64,000 nucleotides of DNA from NCBI RefSeq assembly GCF_033807575.1, contig NW_026907808.1:62001-126000 (forward strand), read 5' to 3'. A program made the position numbers and the translations under genes. The notes below the pieces were generated by a model, which was not told the DNA's origin, made no database searches, and worked only from the letters and a program-made list of their open reading frames with translations. This stretch comes from Cydia pomonella. Taxonomy: Eukaryota > Arthropoda > Insecta > Lepidoptera > Tortricidae. Below are positions 48,401-60,400 of the stretch, one piece after another (the first letter of the stretch is position 1; the number at the start of each line of letters is the position of its first letter).

Positions 48401-51400
48401 TCCAGCGCCGCGCCCGCGAAGTGCTGTAGCAGTGGGCTCTCTATACACACCTGCAGCAGGTCCCTCCTGGCCTGCAGCCTCGCCCCGCGGGCCCTGGCGG
48501 CGGCCTGCAGGGCACTCAGCGCGGCGGCCAGGTCCCGCGCGCGCGCCTCCAGCGCCGCGCCCGCGAAGTGCTGTAGCAGTGGGCTCTCTATACACACCTG
48601 CAGCAGGTCCCTCCTGGCCTGCAGCCTCGCCCCGCGGGCCCTGGCGGCGGCCTGCAGGGCACTCAGCGCGGCGGCCAGGTCCCGCGCGCGCGCCTCCAGC
48701 GCCGCGCCCGCGAAGTGCTGTAGCAGTGGGCTCTCTATACACACCTGCAGCAGGTCCCTCCTGGCCTGCAGCCTCGCCCCGCGGGCCCTGGCGGCGGCCT
48801 GCAGGGCACTCAGCGCGGCGGCCAGGTCCCGCGCGCGCGCCTCCAGCGCCGCGCCCGCGAAGTGCTGTAGCAGTGGGCTCTCTATACACACCTGCAGCAG
48901 GTCCCTCCTGGCCTGCAGCCTCGCCCCGCGGGCCCTGGCGGCGGCCTGCAGGGCACTCAGCGCGGCGGCCAGGTCCCGCGCGCGCGCCTCCAGCGCCGCG
49001 CCCGCGAAGTGCTGTAGCAGTGGGCTCTCTATACACACCTGCAGCAGGTCCCTCCTGGCCTGCAGCCTCGCCCCGCGGGCCCTGGCGGCGGCCTGCAGGG
49101 CACTCAGCGCGGCGGCCAGGTCCCGCGCGCGCGCCTCCAGCGCCGCGCCCGCGAAGTGCTGTAGCAGTGGGCTCTCTATACACACCTGCAGCAGGTCCCT
49201 CCTGGCCTGCAGCCTCGCCCCGCGGGCCCTGGCGGCGGCCTGCAGGGCACTCAGCGCGGCGGCCAGGTCCCGCGCGCGCGCCTCCAGCGCCGCGCCCGCG
49301 AAGTGCTGTAGCAGTGGGCTCTCTATACACACCTGCAGCAGGTCCCTCCTGGCCTGCAGCCTCGCCCCGCGGGCCCTGGCGGCGGCCTGCAGGGCACTCA
49401 GCGCGGCGGCCAGGTCCCGCGCGCGCGCCTCCAGCGCCGCGCCCGCGAAGTGCTGTAGCAGTGGGCTCTCTATACACACCTGCAGCAGGTCCCTCCTGGC
49501 CTGCAGCCTCGCCCCGCGGGCCCTGGCGGCGGCCTGCAGGGCACTCAGCGCGGCGGCCAGGTCCCGCGCGCGCGCCTCCAGCGCCGCGCCCGCGAAGTGC
49601 TGTAGCAGTGGGCTCTCTATACACACCTGCAGCAGGTCCCTCCTGGCCTGCAGCCTCGCCCCGCGGGCCCTGGCGGCGGCCTGCAGGGCACTCAGCGCGG
49701 CGGCCAGGTCCCGCGCGCGCGCCTCCAGCGCCGCGCCCGCGAAGTGCTGTAGCAGTGGGCTCTCTATACACACCTGCAGCAGGTCCCTCCTGGCCTGCAG
49801 CCTCGCCCCGCGGGCCCTGGCGGCGGCCTGCAGGGCACTCAGCGCGGCGGCCAGGTCCCGCGCGCGCGCCTCCAGCGCCGCGCCCGCGAAGTGCTGTAGC
49901 AGTGGGCTCTCTATACACACCTGCAGCAGGTCCCTCCTGGCCTGCAGCCTCGCCCCGCGGGCCCTGGCGGCGGCCTGCAGGGCACTCAGCGCGGCGGCCA
50001 GGTCCCGCGCGCGCGCCTCCAGCGCCGCGCCCGCGAAGTGCTGTAGCAGTGGGCTCTCTATACACACCTGCAGCAGGTCCCTCCTGGCCTGCAGCCTCGC
50101 CCCGCGGGCCCTGGCGGCGGCCTGCAGGGCACTCAGCGCGGCGGCCAGGTCCCGCGCGCGCGCCTCCAGCGCCGCGCCCGCGAAGTGCTGTAGCAGTGGG
50201 CTCTCTATACACACCTGCAGCAGGTCCCTCCTGGCCTGCAGCCTCGCCCCGCGGGCCCTGGCGGCGGCCTGCAGGGCACTCAGCGCGGCGGCCAGGTCCC
50301 GCGCGCGCGCCTCCAGCGCCGCGCCCGCGAAGTGCTGTAGCAGTGGGCTCTCTATACACACCTGCAGCAGGTCCCTCCTGGCCTGCAGCCTCGCCCCGCG
50401 GGCCCTGGCGGCGGCCTGCAGGGCACTCAGCGCGGCGGCCAGGTCCCGCGCGCGCGCCTCCAGCGCCGCGCCCGCGAAGTGCTGTAGCAGTGGGCTCTCT
50501 ATACACACCTGCAGCAGGTCCCTCCTGGCCTGCAGCCTCGCCCCGCGGGCCCTGGCGGCGGCCTGCAGGGCACTCAGCGCGGCGGCCAGGTCCCGCGCGC
50601 GCGCCTCCAGCGCCGCGCCCGCGAAGTGCCCGCGCCGGGCGAGGGCTGTAGCACGCCCGCACACGCCCTGCACCGTGGGCTCTCTGTCGGTATAATACAA
50701 CAGTGCATGTAGATGCCAGTGCGCAAGGTATTTTCACAATTCAGTTGCCGGGACGGCCTGTCGCGGTATCCATTGACCGTTAAAGACCGCCTTCACAGTG
50801 AATCCGCATGATTCGGTAATGAACCTCCGGCAAAGTGTAATCAGTCAGCTCGATCCAGCAGACCACCAGTACGCCTCGCTTGAGGGGAAGCCCTGTAGCC
50901 GCTGCGCACATCTCCACGCAAGATTGTGTGCGCGGTTAGGAAAAAGTGTGCGCGACGTGGCATTAGATTATTGTCATTTAAAATAAAAACTGAATTTCAA
51001 ACGATAATTTTCATGTTTTAGTTATGGGCCATAAAAACCATAGCTGAATAAAAGGCACGAGATAGGTACGAGTATACTGTATACTCTGTACCCAGCGAAC
51101 TGCAGAATTATAAATGGAAATCATTTATCAAGTGGGCGTGCAATTATGCCGCATAGTGTACATTACTTACGCACAAAACGGTACTTACATAACTTGTTAA
51201 ACGACGTTTTTTTTTTTTTCAGAAAATCACAATGTGTCAAATATTGATTCCATTAAGTATTATGGACGGGTAAGATTTATTCCTTGAACTTAAATTGGAC
51301 GACGGACGTAATTTTGCAGACGGGAACCAACCCCACAAAAAAAATGATAATCGAAAATCTAACACAAAAATTAAATTTAATATTGAATTGAAGTTAAAAT

Positions 51401-54400
51401 TTTATGGAAATTCAGTGTGATTTGGGTCTGTGTAGGTTAGGTTAGAACTGCGACCTTTACAGAAAAGAAATGCTACTAGAAAAGTGGGTAAGGTTAGGTT
51501 AGAACTGCGACCCTTACAGAAAAGAAATGCTACTAGAAAAGTGGGTAAGGTTAGGTTAGAACTGCGACCCTTACAGAAAAGAAATGCTACTAGAAAAGTG
51601 GGTAAGGTTAGGTTAGAAATGCAACCCTTACAGAAAAGAAATGCTACTAGAAAAGTGGGTAAGGTTAAGTTAGAACTGCGGCCCTTACAGAAAAGAAATG
51701 CTACTAGAAAAGTGGGTAAGGTTAGGTTAGAAATGCAACCCTTACAGAAAAGAAATGCTACTAGAAAAGTGGGTAACATTAGGTTAGAACTGCGACCCTT
51801 ACGGAAAAGAATTGCTACTAGAAAAGTGGGTAAGGTTAGGTTAGAACTGCGACCGTTACAGAAACGAAATTAAAATTTTGGTGGTAAAAACGATTTATTT
51901 GATGGTAAATTTTACTAAATCTGGTGATCAGTTAAATACTAGCCTTATATTAAAATAGAAAAAAAGTAATTTCAGCGTTTTTGAAAATTCAACCTTTAAG
52001 AGGGTTAAAAAAAGGTTGAACGTTTGAACGGGATCGATTTGAGTAGGGACTTGAAATTAGTAGGATGGTAAAATATTAGAAAGTTCGAAAAATAGTTTGT
52101 GTTTTTGATAATTTAGCCCCTAATATGGCTAAAAAGGGGTTGAAAGTGTGTTTCGGGAAATAAATCCACGCGGACGAAGTCGTGGGCAACAGCTAGTAAA
52201 TCATAAATGCACTCACCGCGCCATCAGCTCGGCCTCCAGAGCCAGATGTTTCTTGAGCAGCGCCTGCGTCTCCTGGAGAGAAGAGCCCGTGTCCTGCAGA
52301 GCCGCTAGAGGCTCGCGTTCCACCATCCTACATTAGAGAACATATTTACTTTATATACTTCTTATTGACAACTATGTTCAGCTTAATCTTGTGTTGCTGT
52401 TGTAATAAAACAGTCATGAAAATTTTCTGAATTTACATTTGAAATGAGTGTGTTTGGATTACAAAAAGCGTGGGTCAAAACATACGCATATATTATGAAT
52501 GAATGAAATGAATTGAAAGATGTTCTGATTTCCACTCACCATCTCATCTCCTCGTCGGCGTCGCGGTCCCAGCGGTGCAGTAACGCAGCATCTTCCAGAT
52601 TATCTCGTCTTATCTGCATGGGCTCCTGCAGTTGCCGGTACCTGACAAACAATCATTCATTAATAAACGTAACGCCAAAAAACAACATTATAAGTTAAAA
52701 TCAAATGACACAAACGGAATCAATAACCTCAATATAAATGTCATGTGTTAATCTGTTATTATTAACCTCCTCATATGAAACACTTCGTAAAGAACTGTAT
52801 GGTCCAAATTGGAAACCGTATCGAGATATTTTAATTTAACTTTATTCTGTTAAGCGGACAACTATACTCTGTCTTTAAGTATTTAAATAAAAGTAAACTG
52901 GCTCCTTAAGCCAGTTGAGGGTAGATGAAAACATTACATGAAGTCAGGTTGTTCAGTGATAAATCCAGGCGGCTTTTGTATTTGATTGGTTATTTAAATA
53001 CCTAAAGATACAGAGTATAGCTATGACATCGTGTGGCATTATTTTCCCAAAAGTTTAATCGGGCAGTTGTCGGTGTTGTCGGTCGCCTGTACTCACCGCT
53101 TGACTGCCTCGTCGGCCTTGGCGAGTATCTCGTGCGCCATGAAGTGGCGGCTGTCGGCGAGCTGGCGCGCGTTGTCGGCCAGCTGCGTCGCCGCGTCGCT
53201 CTTGCCGCCCACCTGCTGCTCCAGCCGCGTGTGGCGCTTCACTTGTACTCACCGCTTGACTGCCTCGTCGGCCTTGGCGAGTATCTCGTGCGCCATGAAG
53301 TGGCGGCTGTCGGCGAGCTGGCGCGCGTTGTCGGCCAGCTGCGTCGCCGCGTCGCTCTTGCCGCCCACCTGCTGCTCCAGCCGCGTGTGGCGCTTCACTT
53401 GTACTCACCGCTTGACTGCCTCGTCGGCCTTGGCGAGTATCTCGTGCGCCATGAAGTGGCGGCTGTCGGCGAGCTGGCGCGCGTTGTCGGCCAGCTGCGT
53501 CGCCGCGTCGCTCTTGCCGCCCACCTGCTGCTCCAGCCGCGTGTGGCGCTTCACTTGTACTCACCGCTTGACTGCCTCGTCGGCCTTGGCGAGTATCTCG
53601 TGCGCCATGAAGTGGCGGCTGTCGGCGAGCTGGCGCGCGTTGTCGGCCAGCTGCGTCGCCGCGTCGCTCTTGCCGCCCACCTGCTGCTCCAGCCGCGTGT
53701 GGCGCTTCACTTGTACTCACCGCTTGACTGCCTCGTCGGCCTTGGCGAGTATCTCGTGCGCCATGAAGTGGCGGCTGTCGGCGAGCTGGCGCGCGTTGTC
53801 GGCCAGCTGCGTCGCCGCGTCGCTCTTGCCGCCCACCTGCTGCTCCAGCCGCGTGTGGCGCTTCAGCAACGCTGTCACTGACGCGAGGTCCTTGCCTGTA
53901 CAAACACATATATTTAGACTAAATATTACATACCATTAATGATATAGGTAGAAGTGCTTTTTCGAAAAATTCATCATCAGTTCATTGGGTTAAAAAGGTA
54001 AAATGGTTTAAAGGTTCGACCAAGCTAAGTTGGTAGCGATTTTGATAGCCCAGACTGTAACTGTTATTTTAAAGGTCAAAATTCTATGAAATTATGACGT
54101 TTAAACTTACACAGTCTCGATTACGAGTATCAAAATCGCTGCCAACTTAGCTTGGTCCAACTCTGCATTTGTATCAGTAAGTATTTCTTAAACAGGCTGA
54201 ACGGTATTAATTGATTTTGGTCTGCATTATTTTAAATCACTACTAATTATCCTGGTCACGGCACCAAATTATTAACCCACTTTTATTACATACCTACATT
54301 TACTATCGCTGCCCCAGAGCTCTAATGAAATAAAAATGAGAATTAATTTACAAATGTTCGAGTAAGTCAAGTAGTCCAGTGACTGACCGTGGTCCTCGCT

Positions 54401-57400
54401 GAGCAGCTGCGACTCGACGTCGTCGAGCCACGCCGTGAAGTCGTCCAGCCCGCGCAGGTACACGCGGGCTTGGTACGCCTCCTGCAGCCGCTCGCGCCGG
54501 AGCTTCACCGCAGACTGTAAACGAATTTACATGTAGATACGCATGTATCGAAATACAAAATAACTATTTATTGCAGAATATTACAGGTTCCATAATATGG
54601 TTAGTAACACTTAAGAACTATGTAAGACCATTTGAAAAAAAAAACCGGTCAAATGCAAGTTCTTTTTACTCGCGCACCGAGGGTTCCGTACAAACTTTGA
54701 ATTATCTCGTGTAATTATAAAGGCGAAACACTTTTGAACAGAAGTACCTATACTAAGTATTATTGTGTACAGCGCCACCTATCGGCAAATTCTCTAACTA
54801 ATTTGCGCTATGTAATGCACGTATGTTGGTTTTTCGAGGATAATTCTCCATCATGTGAACCCATTTCAATATTTGATCTTTTATTTGAAAAAAGGCGTAT
54901 TTAATGTAATCTCATAGAAATTGCAGGTGTAATAAACATACGTTAAGTTGATTAAATTGTAAACTTAATTCGGAAAGGCTTTCTGTTAGTTAAAAAAAAA
55001 GTTACCAAGATAGAGGTCTGATTATAATTTTCCTGTAAAATTTATAGTAGGTAATGTTAATATTATGTAAAAAAAATCATAATTTTTCGTCGGTAAACAT
55101 CGGAGATAAGGGGAACGGAACCCTAAAAAGGAACACATAAAATTAAATTAGATATGAAAAAACGGGTCTCTATTGGTTCCCATAAATTTTTAGTTCCGAT
55201 TTTCTCAGTCCATAACGTTTTCTACCATAATTTTTATTAGTCATATTGTTAATAGTCATAAAATTAAACGACATAAATTGTAGATCCGATTTTTGCAGGT
55301 CATCATTATTGTTAGTCATAATATTTGTCGGTCATAATATTCAAAGCTCAGATTCTATATCATTACATAATGTAGAAGGTAATTAACTTGTTTATAATAA
55401 TTGTCGTAAGGTCTATTTTCGCAAGGTATAATTATTTTCGCTCTGAGGGACACAAGGTATCTAACGAACCTACCTGGGGAAACATGATTTTTTGTTTGGC
55501 TTACTGACTTTACCTCCGTTTCCTATATTTCATGTAACTTATTAATCCATTTCGTGCCGCCAACGAGTCGACGGAGCCCCGCTTCGCGGGACTCCTATTT
55601 TCGCTCTGAGGGACACAAGGTAACTAACGAACCTACCTGGGGAAACATGATTTTTTGAATTAATCGACATTCATGCCAATATCATTTCTTCCTATTCGCA
55701 ATTCTACACAGTCTAAATTCCTCACAGTAAGTATTTAACCACATTCGCTATTGTGCACAGTCATTATTTGTGTACAGTAGCGATTCAGCCTTTTCGCAAT
55801 TCTGCACAATCTGAATTCTACACAACGGCATTTCACCACAGTCGCTACTGTGCACAGTCATTATTTGTGCACATTAGCGATTCAGCCTTTTCGCAATTCT
55901 GCACAATCTGAATTCTACACAACGGCATTTCACCACAGTCGCTACTGTGCACAGTCATTATTTGTGCACATTAGCGATTCAGCCTTTTCGCAATTCTGCA
56001 CAATCTGAATTCTACACAACGGCATTTCACCACAGTCGCTACTGTGCACAGTCATTATTTGTGCACATTAGCGATTCAGCCTTTTCGCAATTCTGCACAA
56101 TCTGAATTCTACACAACGGCATTTCACCACAGTCGCTACTGTGCACAGTCATTATTTGTGCACATTAGCGATTCTCCCTGTTCGCAATCTCGCACAATCT
56201 TAATTCTACGCAATATCATGTGATAATAATATCATTATTTATTTGTTAGGATAATGAAAAGACGACTAAAAGCTAAAAAATATACTATAAATTCTATTAA
56301 TAGAACATTATTACAGAGGCCGGGATGAAAGGGGTTGCCGGCCGAATGCATATAGTTATGAGGCAGGCAACCTTTTTTCACGCCTAGGTATGTATAGTGC
56401 TTCTCTCAAACTAGCAATGAAATTAAAAACAACTATTAAATAAGAAATATTGTTTTCAATTATTTTTTTCATTTCTGAATGTCATGATGCTGTGTTCCTA
56501 TATCTGTGAAATGAAAATTAAAAAATAGTACTTAGTCGGCCTAGGCCTTAAATTTAATTGCCGGCTTCTTAGATGTGCTCCGCCCGAAACGAAATGTTTG
56601 AAGCCTAAAATACCGAACAGAATGACAATATTTCATTGCATGCTTGAGAAAATGATATTGCGTAGAATTAAGATTGTGCGAGATTGCGAACAGGGAGAAT
56701 CGCTAATGTGCACAAATAATGACTGTGCACAGTAGCGACTGTGGTGAAATGCCGTTGTGTAGAATTCAGATTGTGCAGAATTGCGAAAAGGCTGAATCGC
56801 TAATGTGCACAAATAATGACTGTGCACAGTAGCGACTGTGGTGAAATGCCGTTGTGTAGAATTCAGATTGTGCAGAATTGCGAAAAGGCTGAATCGCTAC
56901 TGTACACAAATAATGACTGTGCACAATAGCGAATGTGGTTAAATACTTACTGTGAGGAATTTAGACTGTGTAGAATTGCGAATAGGAAGAAATGATATTG
57001 GCATGAATATCGATTAATTCGATTTTTTGTATGGCTTACTGACTTTACCTCCGTTTCCTATATTTCATGTAACTTATTAATCCATTTCGTGCCGCCAACG
57101 AGTCGACGGAGCCCCGCTTCGCGGGACTCCTATTTTCGCTCTGAGGGACACAAGGTAACTAACGAACCTACCTGGGGAAACATGATTTTTTGTTTGGCTT
57201 ACTAATTAAAACATGATTTTTTGTTTAGTTATTAAAAATGAATAATAACCATTAGTCCGTTAAAATGTATGCCTTAAAATATTTCTGAATAATAATGCAT
57301 AGGCCTTAGAATGTTATACTAATCAATTTTATAACTTTTGCGATTATAGTATTTAATATTATAGAATGATAATGTTCGAACTATTAAACGTTATGCTTAG

Positions 57401-60400
57401 CAAAAATTATGACTATTGATCTTTATGTTCTTTAATTATATGGATATCAATTTCTGACTATCGAAATTCGGAACAATAAGAATATGGGAAAGAAAGGGAT
57501 CCCATGAAAAACACTTCAAAATTTTTGATCAACCATCCTCCGCCACCGCTTCATGGATCCCTTGAATTCCTTCTCATAACGTGCAGATTTCTTATATATT
57601 AGTGTCGAAAAATAGTGATTAGATCACCGATTTACACACCCACTACAACGGGGTCTAATCAAAACTTGAACAGAATACGAATTCAATTAAGAATTATACC
57701 TGAAGTTCTCTCCACTGGTTCTCCAGCTCCTCCACGTGCGTGGAGATCTCCTGCGATGCATAGTGTTTCGCCTCTGTTGAAAACAACACGTTTAAGACAA
57801 CTACATGACCATGCAGGACTTGTGATAGTAAAAGCATTTGGGGTTTATTCTAGGAAGAAGTATGTAAATATTCTTTATTGTGCACCATACAGTTAAAAAT
57901 AGACACTTATAAGCTTGTGGAGTGACGGTACTAATACAGGCACGACATTCAGCAGTGAACATAAAAATGCTCATACAGTAAAATTTTTGGACGATCAAAC
58001 ATTGAAAGACCAATTGGTGCAGTCTGCCCTAAGTATAGCATAAAGTATATGCAATCTGACCATACTGGTTGAACAGTGCTTGCTTGCAAGGTCTATCAAA
58101 CGGGATTCTAGTATAGAAGGTAATGATGATCTATGCAGCTGGGGAACACCGATTTTAGATTGATAAGTGTATTGTGTATGCTACTACCTATGAGCTCCTC
58201 GCCGCGGTTGGCGACGTCGTCTATACGCTTCTTGTTGGACGCCAGCTCCGACTCGAAGGCCGCGTGCTTCTGAATCTTGCTCTGCAGGTTCGACAGTTCT
58301 CTGCACACACAAAGATTAATAAATTATTATATAACTATTACGAGATGTTCGTATAACATACATATCACGAAGTAATTACCGATTTTGCATTAGCTACGAG
58401 CGCGCACCGAACGTATTCGCTCAATACTGATGCTGGCGGCGTCGATTAAGCTTAGTCGATTAAGCTGTCTTAACATTTACGTTATAGTTTACCTTTACGT
58501 TACGTCTTATTTTTCTCTTTGATAATGTAATGTAAATAATTATAAGTATGGTAGCCGCAATATTAACTGTCGCCTGAAGTCATAATGTCATCTCTTTTAA
58601 TCATGGTTAATCTTAACAAGTTGGTATTGCGGTAACTATAGTAACAAATGTGGCGTTATGAGAACTTAGACACCACGAAAATTGTGTTAACTATTTAGGC
58701 ACGCGCAAAGTGATATTCCGAATATGTATACCTGTAGTTGTGGTCGGTGGCGGTCTGCATCTTGAGCGCGATCCACTCCTGCTCGTGCTCCAGGTCTCGC
58801 AGGAACTCCAGCAGTTGCTTGGACTGCTGAAGCATCACGCCGCGCGCGCGGCACGACTCCTGGACGAGAATAAAACACGTCAGCAATAAACATCAACCTA
58901 AAATGCGGATATGAAATGGGGAAGGCAAAAATAATAATATGGGAAATATTTTTTGCAGAAATTACTATCCAGAATTGCTCCTAAACTGGAATTCACGGTT
59001 TTCTGCAAATCCCTAAAATTTAAAGGCGATGGGGATTTTTTTTGCCAATGAAAATCTTTTTGTCTGTAGGTATATGGTTTTCGTACAGCCGGTGCTCTAA
59101 AACGAGTATCCTCTTTTCTATACAGCTAGTACACCACCACGTGAGTACTCAAGTTGGGGCACTAACTGTACGGTCACGTCTGAAGATATCGATACGGAAA
59201 AAGCGCCAAAAATATATATACACTACCTTAACCTTTCGAGCCCCGCCGGCTCCCTGGGTCGCCAGCGCTAAAAACCTCTAAGCCCCGCCGGCTCCCCAGG
59301 GCGCCAGCACGATTTTATTCAAATTTCAACCAAAATTTAATGGCGATAAGGTTTCTTTTTATACGAAAGGCAAGCGAATGAAATGAGCTACAGAATGATA
59401 CCAAAATGTCTATGGATAACCGTTAGGGAAATTTTAAATCGGCAGTTATTTACGCGGCGAAAACAAGTGAGGTTGCTCCGTGTTTTATTGTGAAAATTTG
59501 TGTTTTGAGTGAGAAATACGTAAGTATATGTTATTATTTCACTACTATATAGTGTTTACTATGTAAATACATAAAAATAATAATGTAATTATAGTGTAAA
59601 TCCAATATAATAGATAAATAAAACTGAGTTTTGCTGGGACTACTTGCGGCTCGTATTTGTAACGTCTTTTTTTCAATTTTTCTATGGACTTTTATAGTGG
59701 TGACTATTTTATTTCTTAGGAAATTCAATTGGGAATCTATTTATAATATTCAATTTACAATCCATGTTATACATTATTTTATTTTAGCATACAAATGAAA
59801 TGCCGCGTCCTGGGTTCGGCCATGTTTGGAATAAAATGAACATACAGCATGATTATTTTATGAATGTCGCGAGCATACCCGCTGGCTCCCCGGGGAGCCG
59901 GTAACTTTTTAGTTCTGTATTGAGGCTAATTTTCTATTGTACTGTTTTAGTAATTGCCAAAATGAACGGCGATCAAGTTCAACCTCCGAACTTGTCGGTA
60001 GCGTACCCTGTGGCGGTAACACCTGGAGGCTCATTACGGCTTACTGATGATCCGTTGATTATTCAATGCAACGAACGTGGAGTCCAGGTATGTAACAAGA
60101 GATCGACTTTTATTTGTCTCGTGTAATAATTTGCAATTGTAACTTCCGCACGTTTACTTTATATTTGTTCCCCACTCACTCTGCTGGACCGATTTGAATA
60201 TACATTTTCATTTTTTTAGTGTTTACATACAGACGTAAATATTAGCCTTTTCGGGATTTGAACCCGCACTTCTAACTTGTGTTATTATTTGCATTGCAAT
60301 ATTGTTAGAAAAAAAAATTGCCCTAATATAAATAATTATTATTATTACTGTTTACCCGATGATATTCAGAGTTTGTCTATCTTGTGTACTTTATTTACTC

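Noticed and set aside
47474..50737. Very long open frames (over 1,000 codons) on both strands of the 147-bp array
   Set aside because: They arise because the unit is a multiple of three and GC-rich. Only the minus frame containing RARDLAAALS and RRDLLQ matches spectrin, and even that is not a stand-alone gene.
51402..51873. Hydrophobic (minus) and basic (plus) repeat proteins of about 125 residues
   Set aside because: They sit wholly inside an intronic minisatellite, have no promoter or splice signals, and are explained by the 57-bp period.
53031..53939. Plus- and minus-strand frames of about 280-300 residues over the 156-bp array
   Set aside because: They are frame shadows; the spectrin reading is in a different minus frame and is broken by TGA after each donor.
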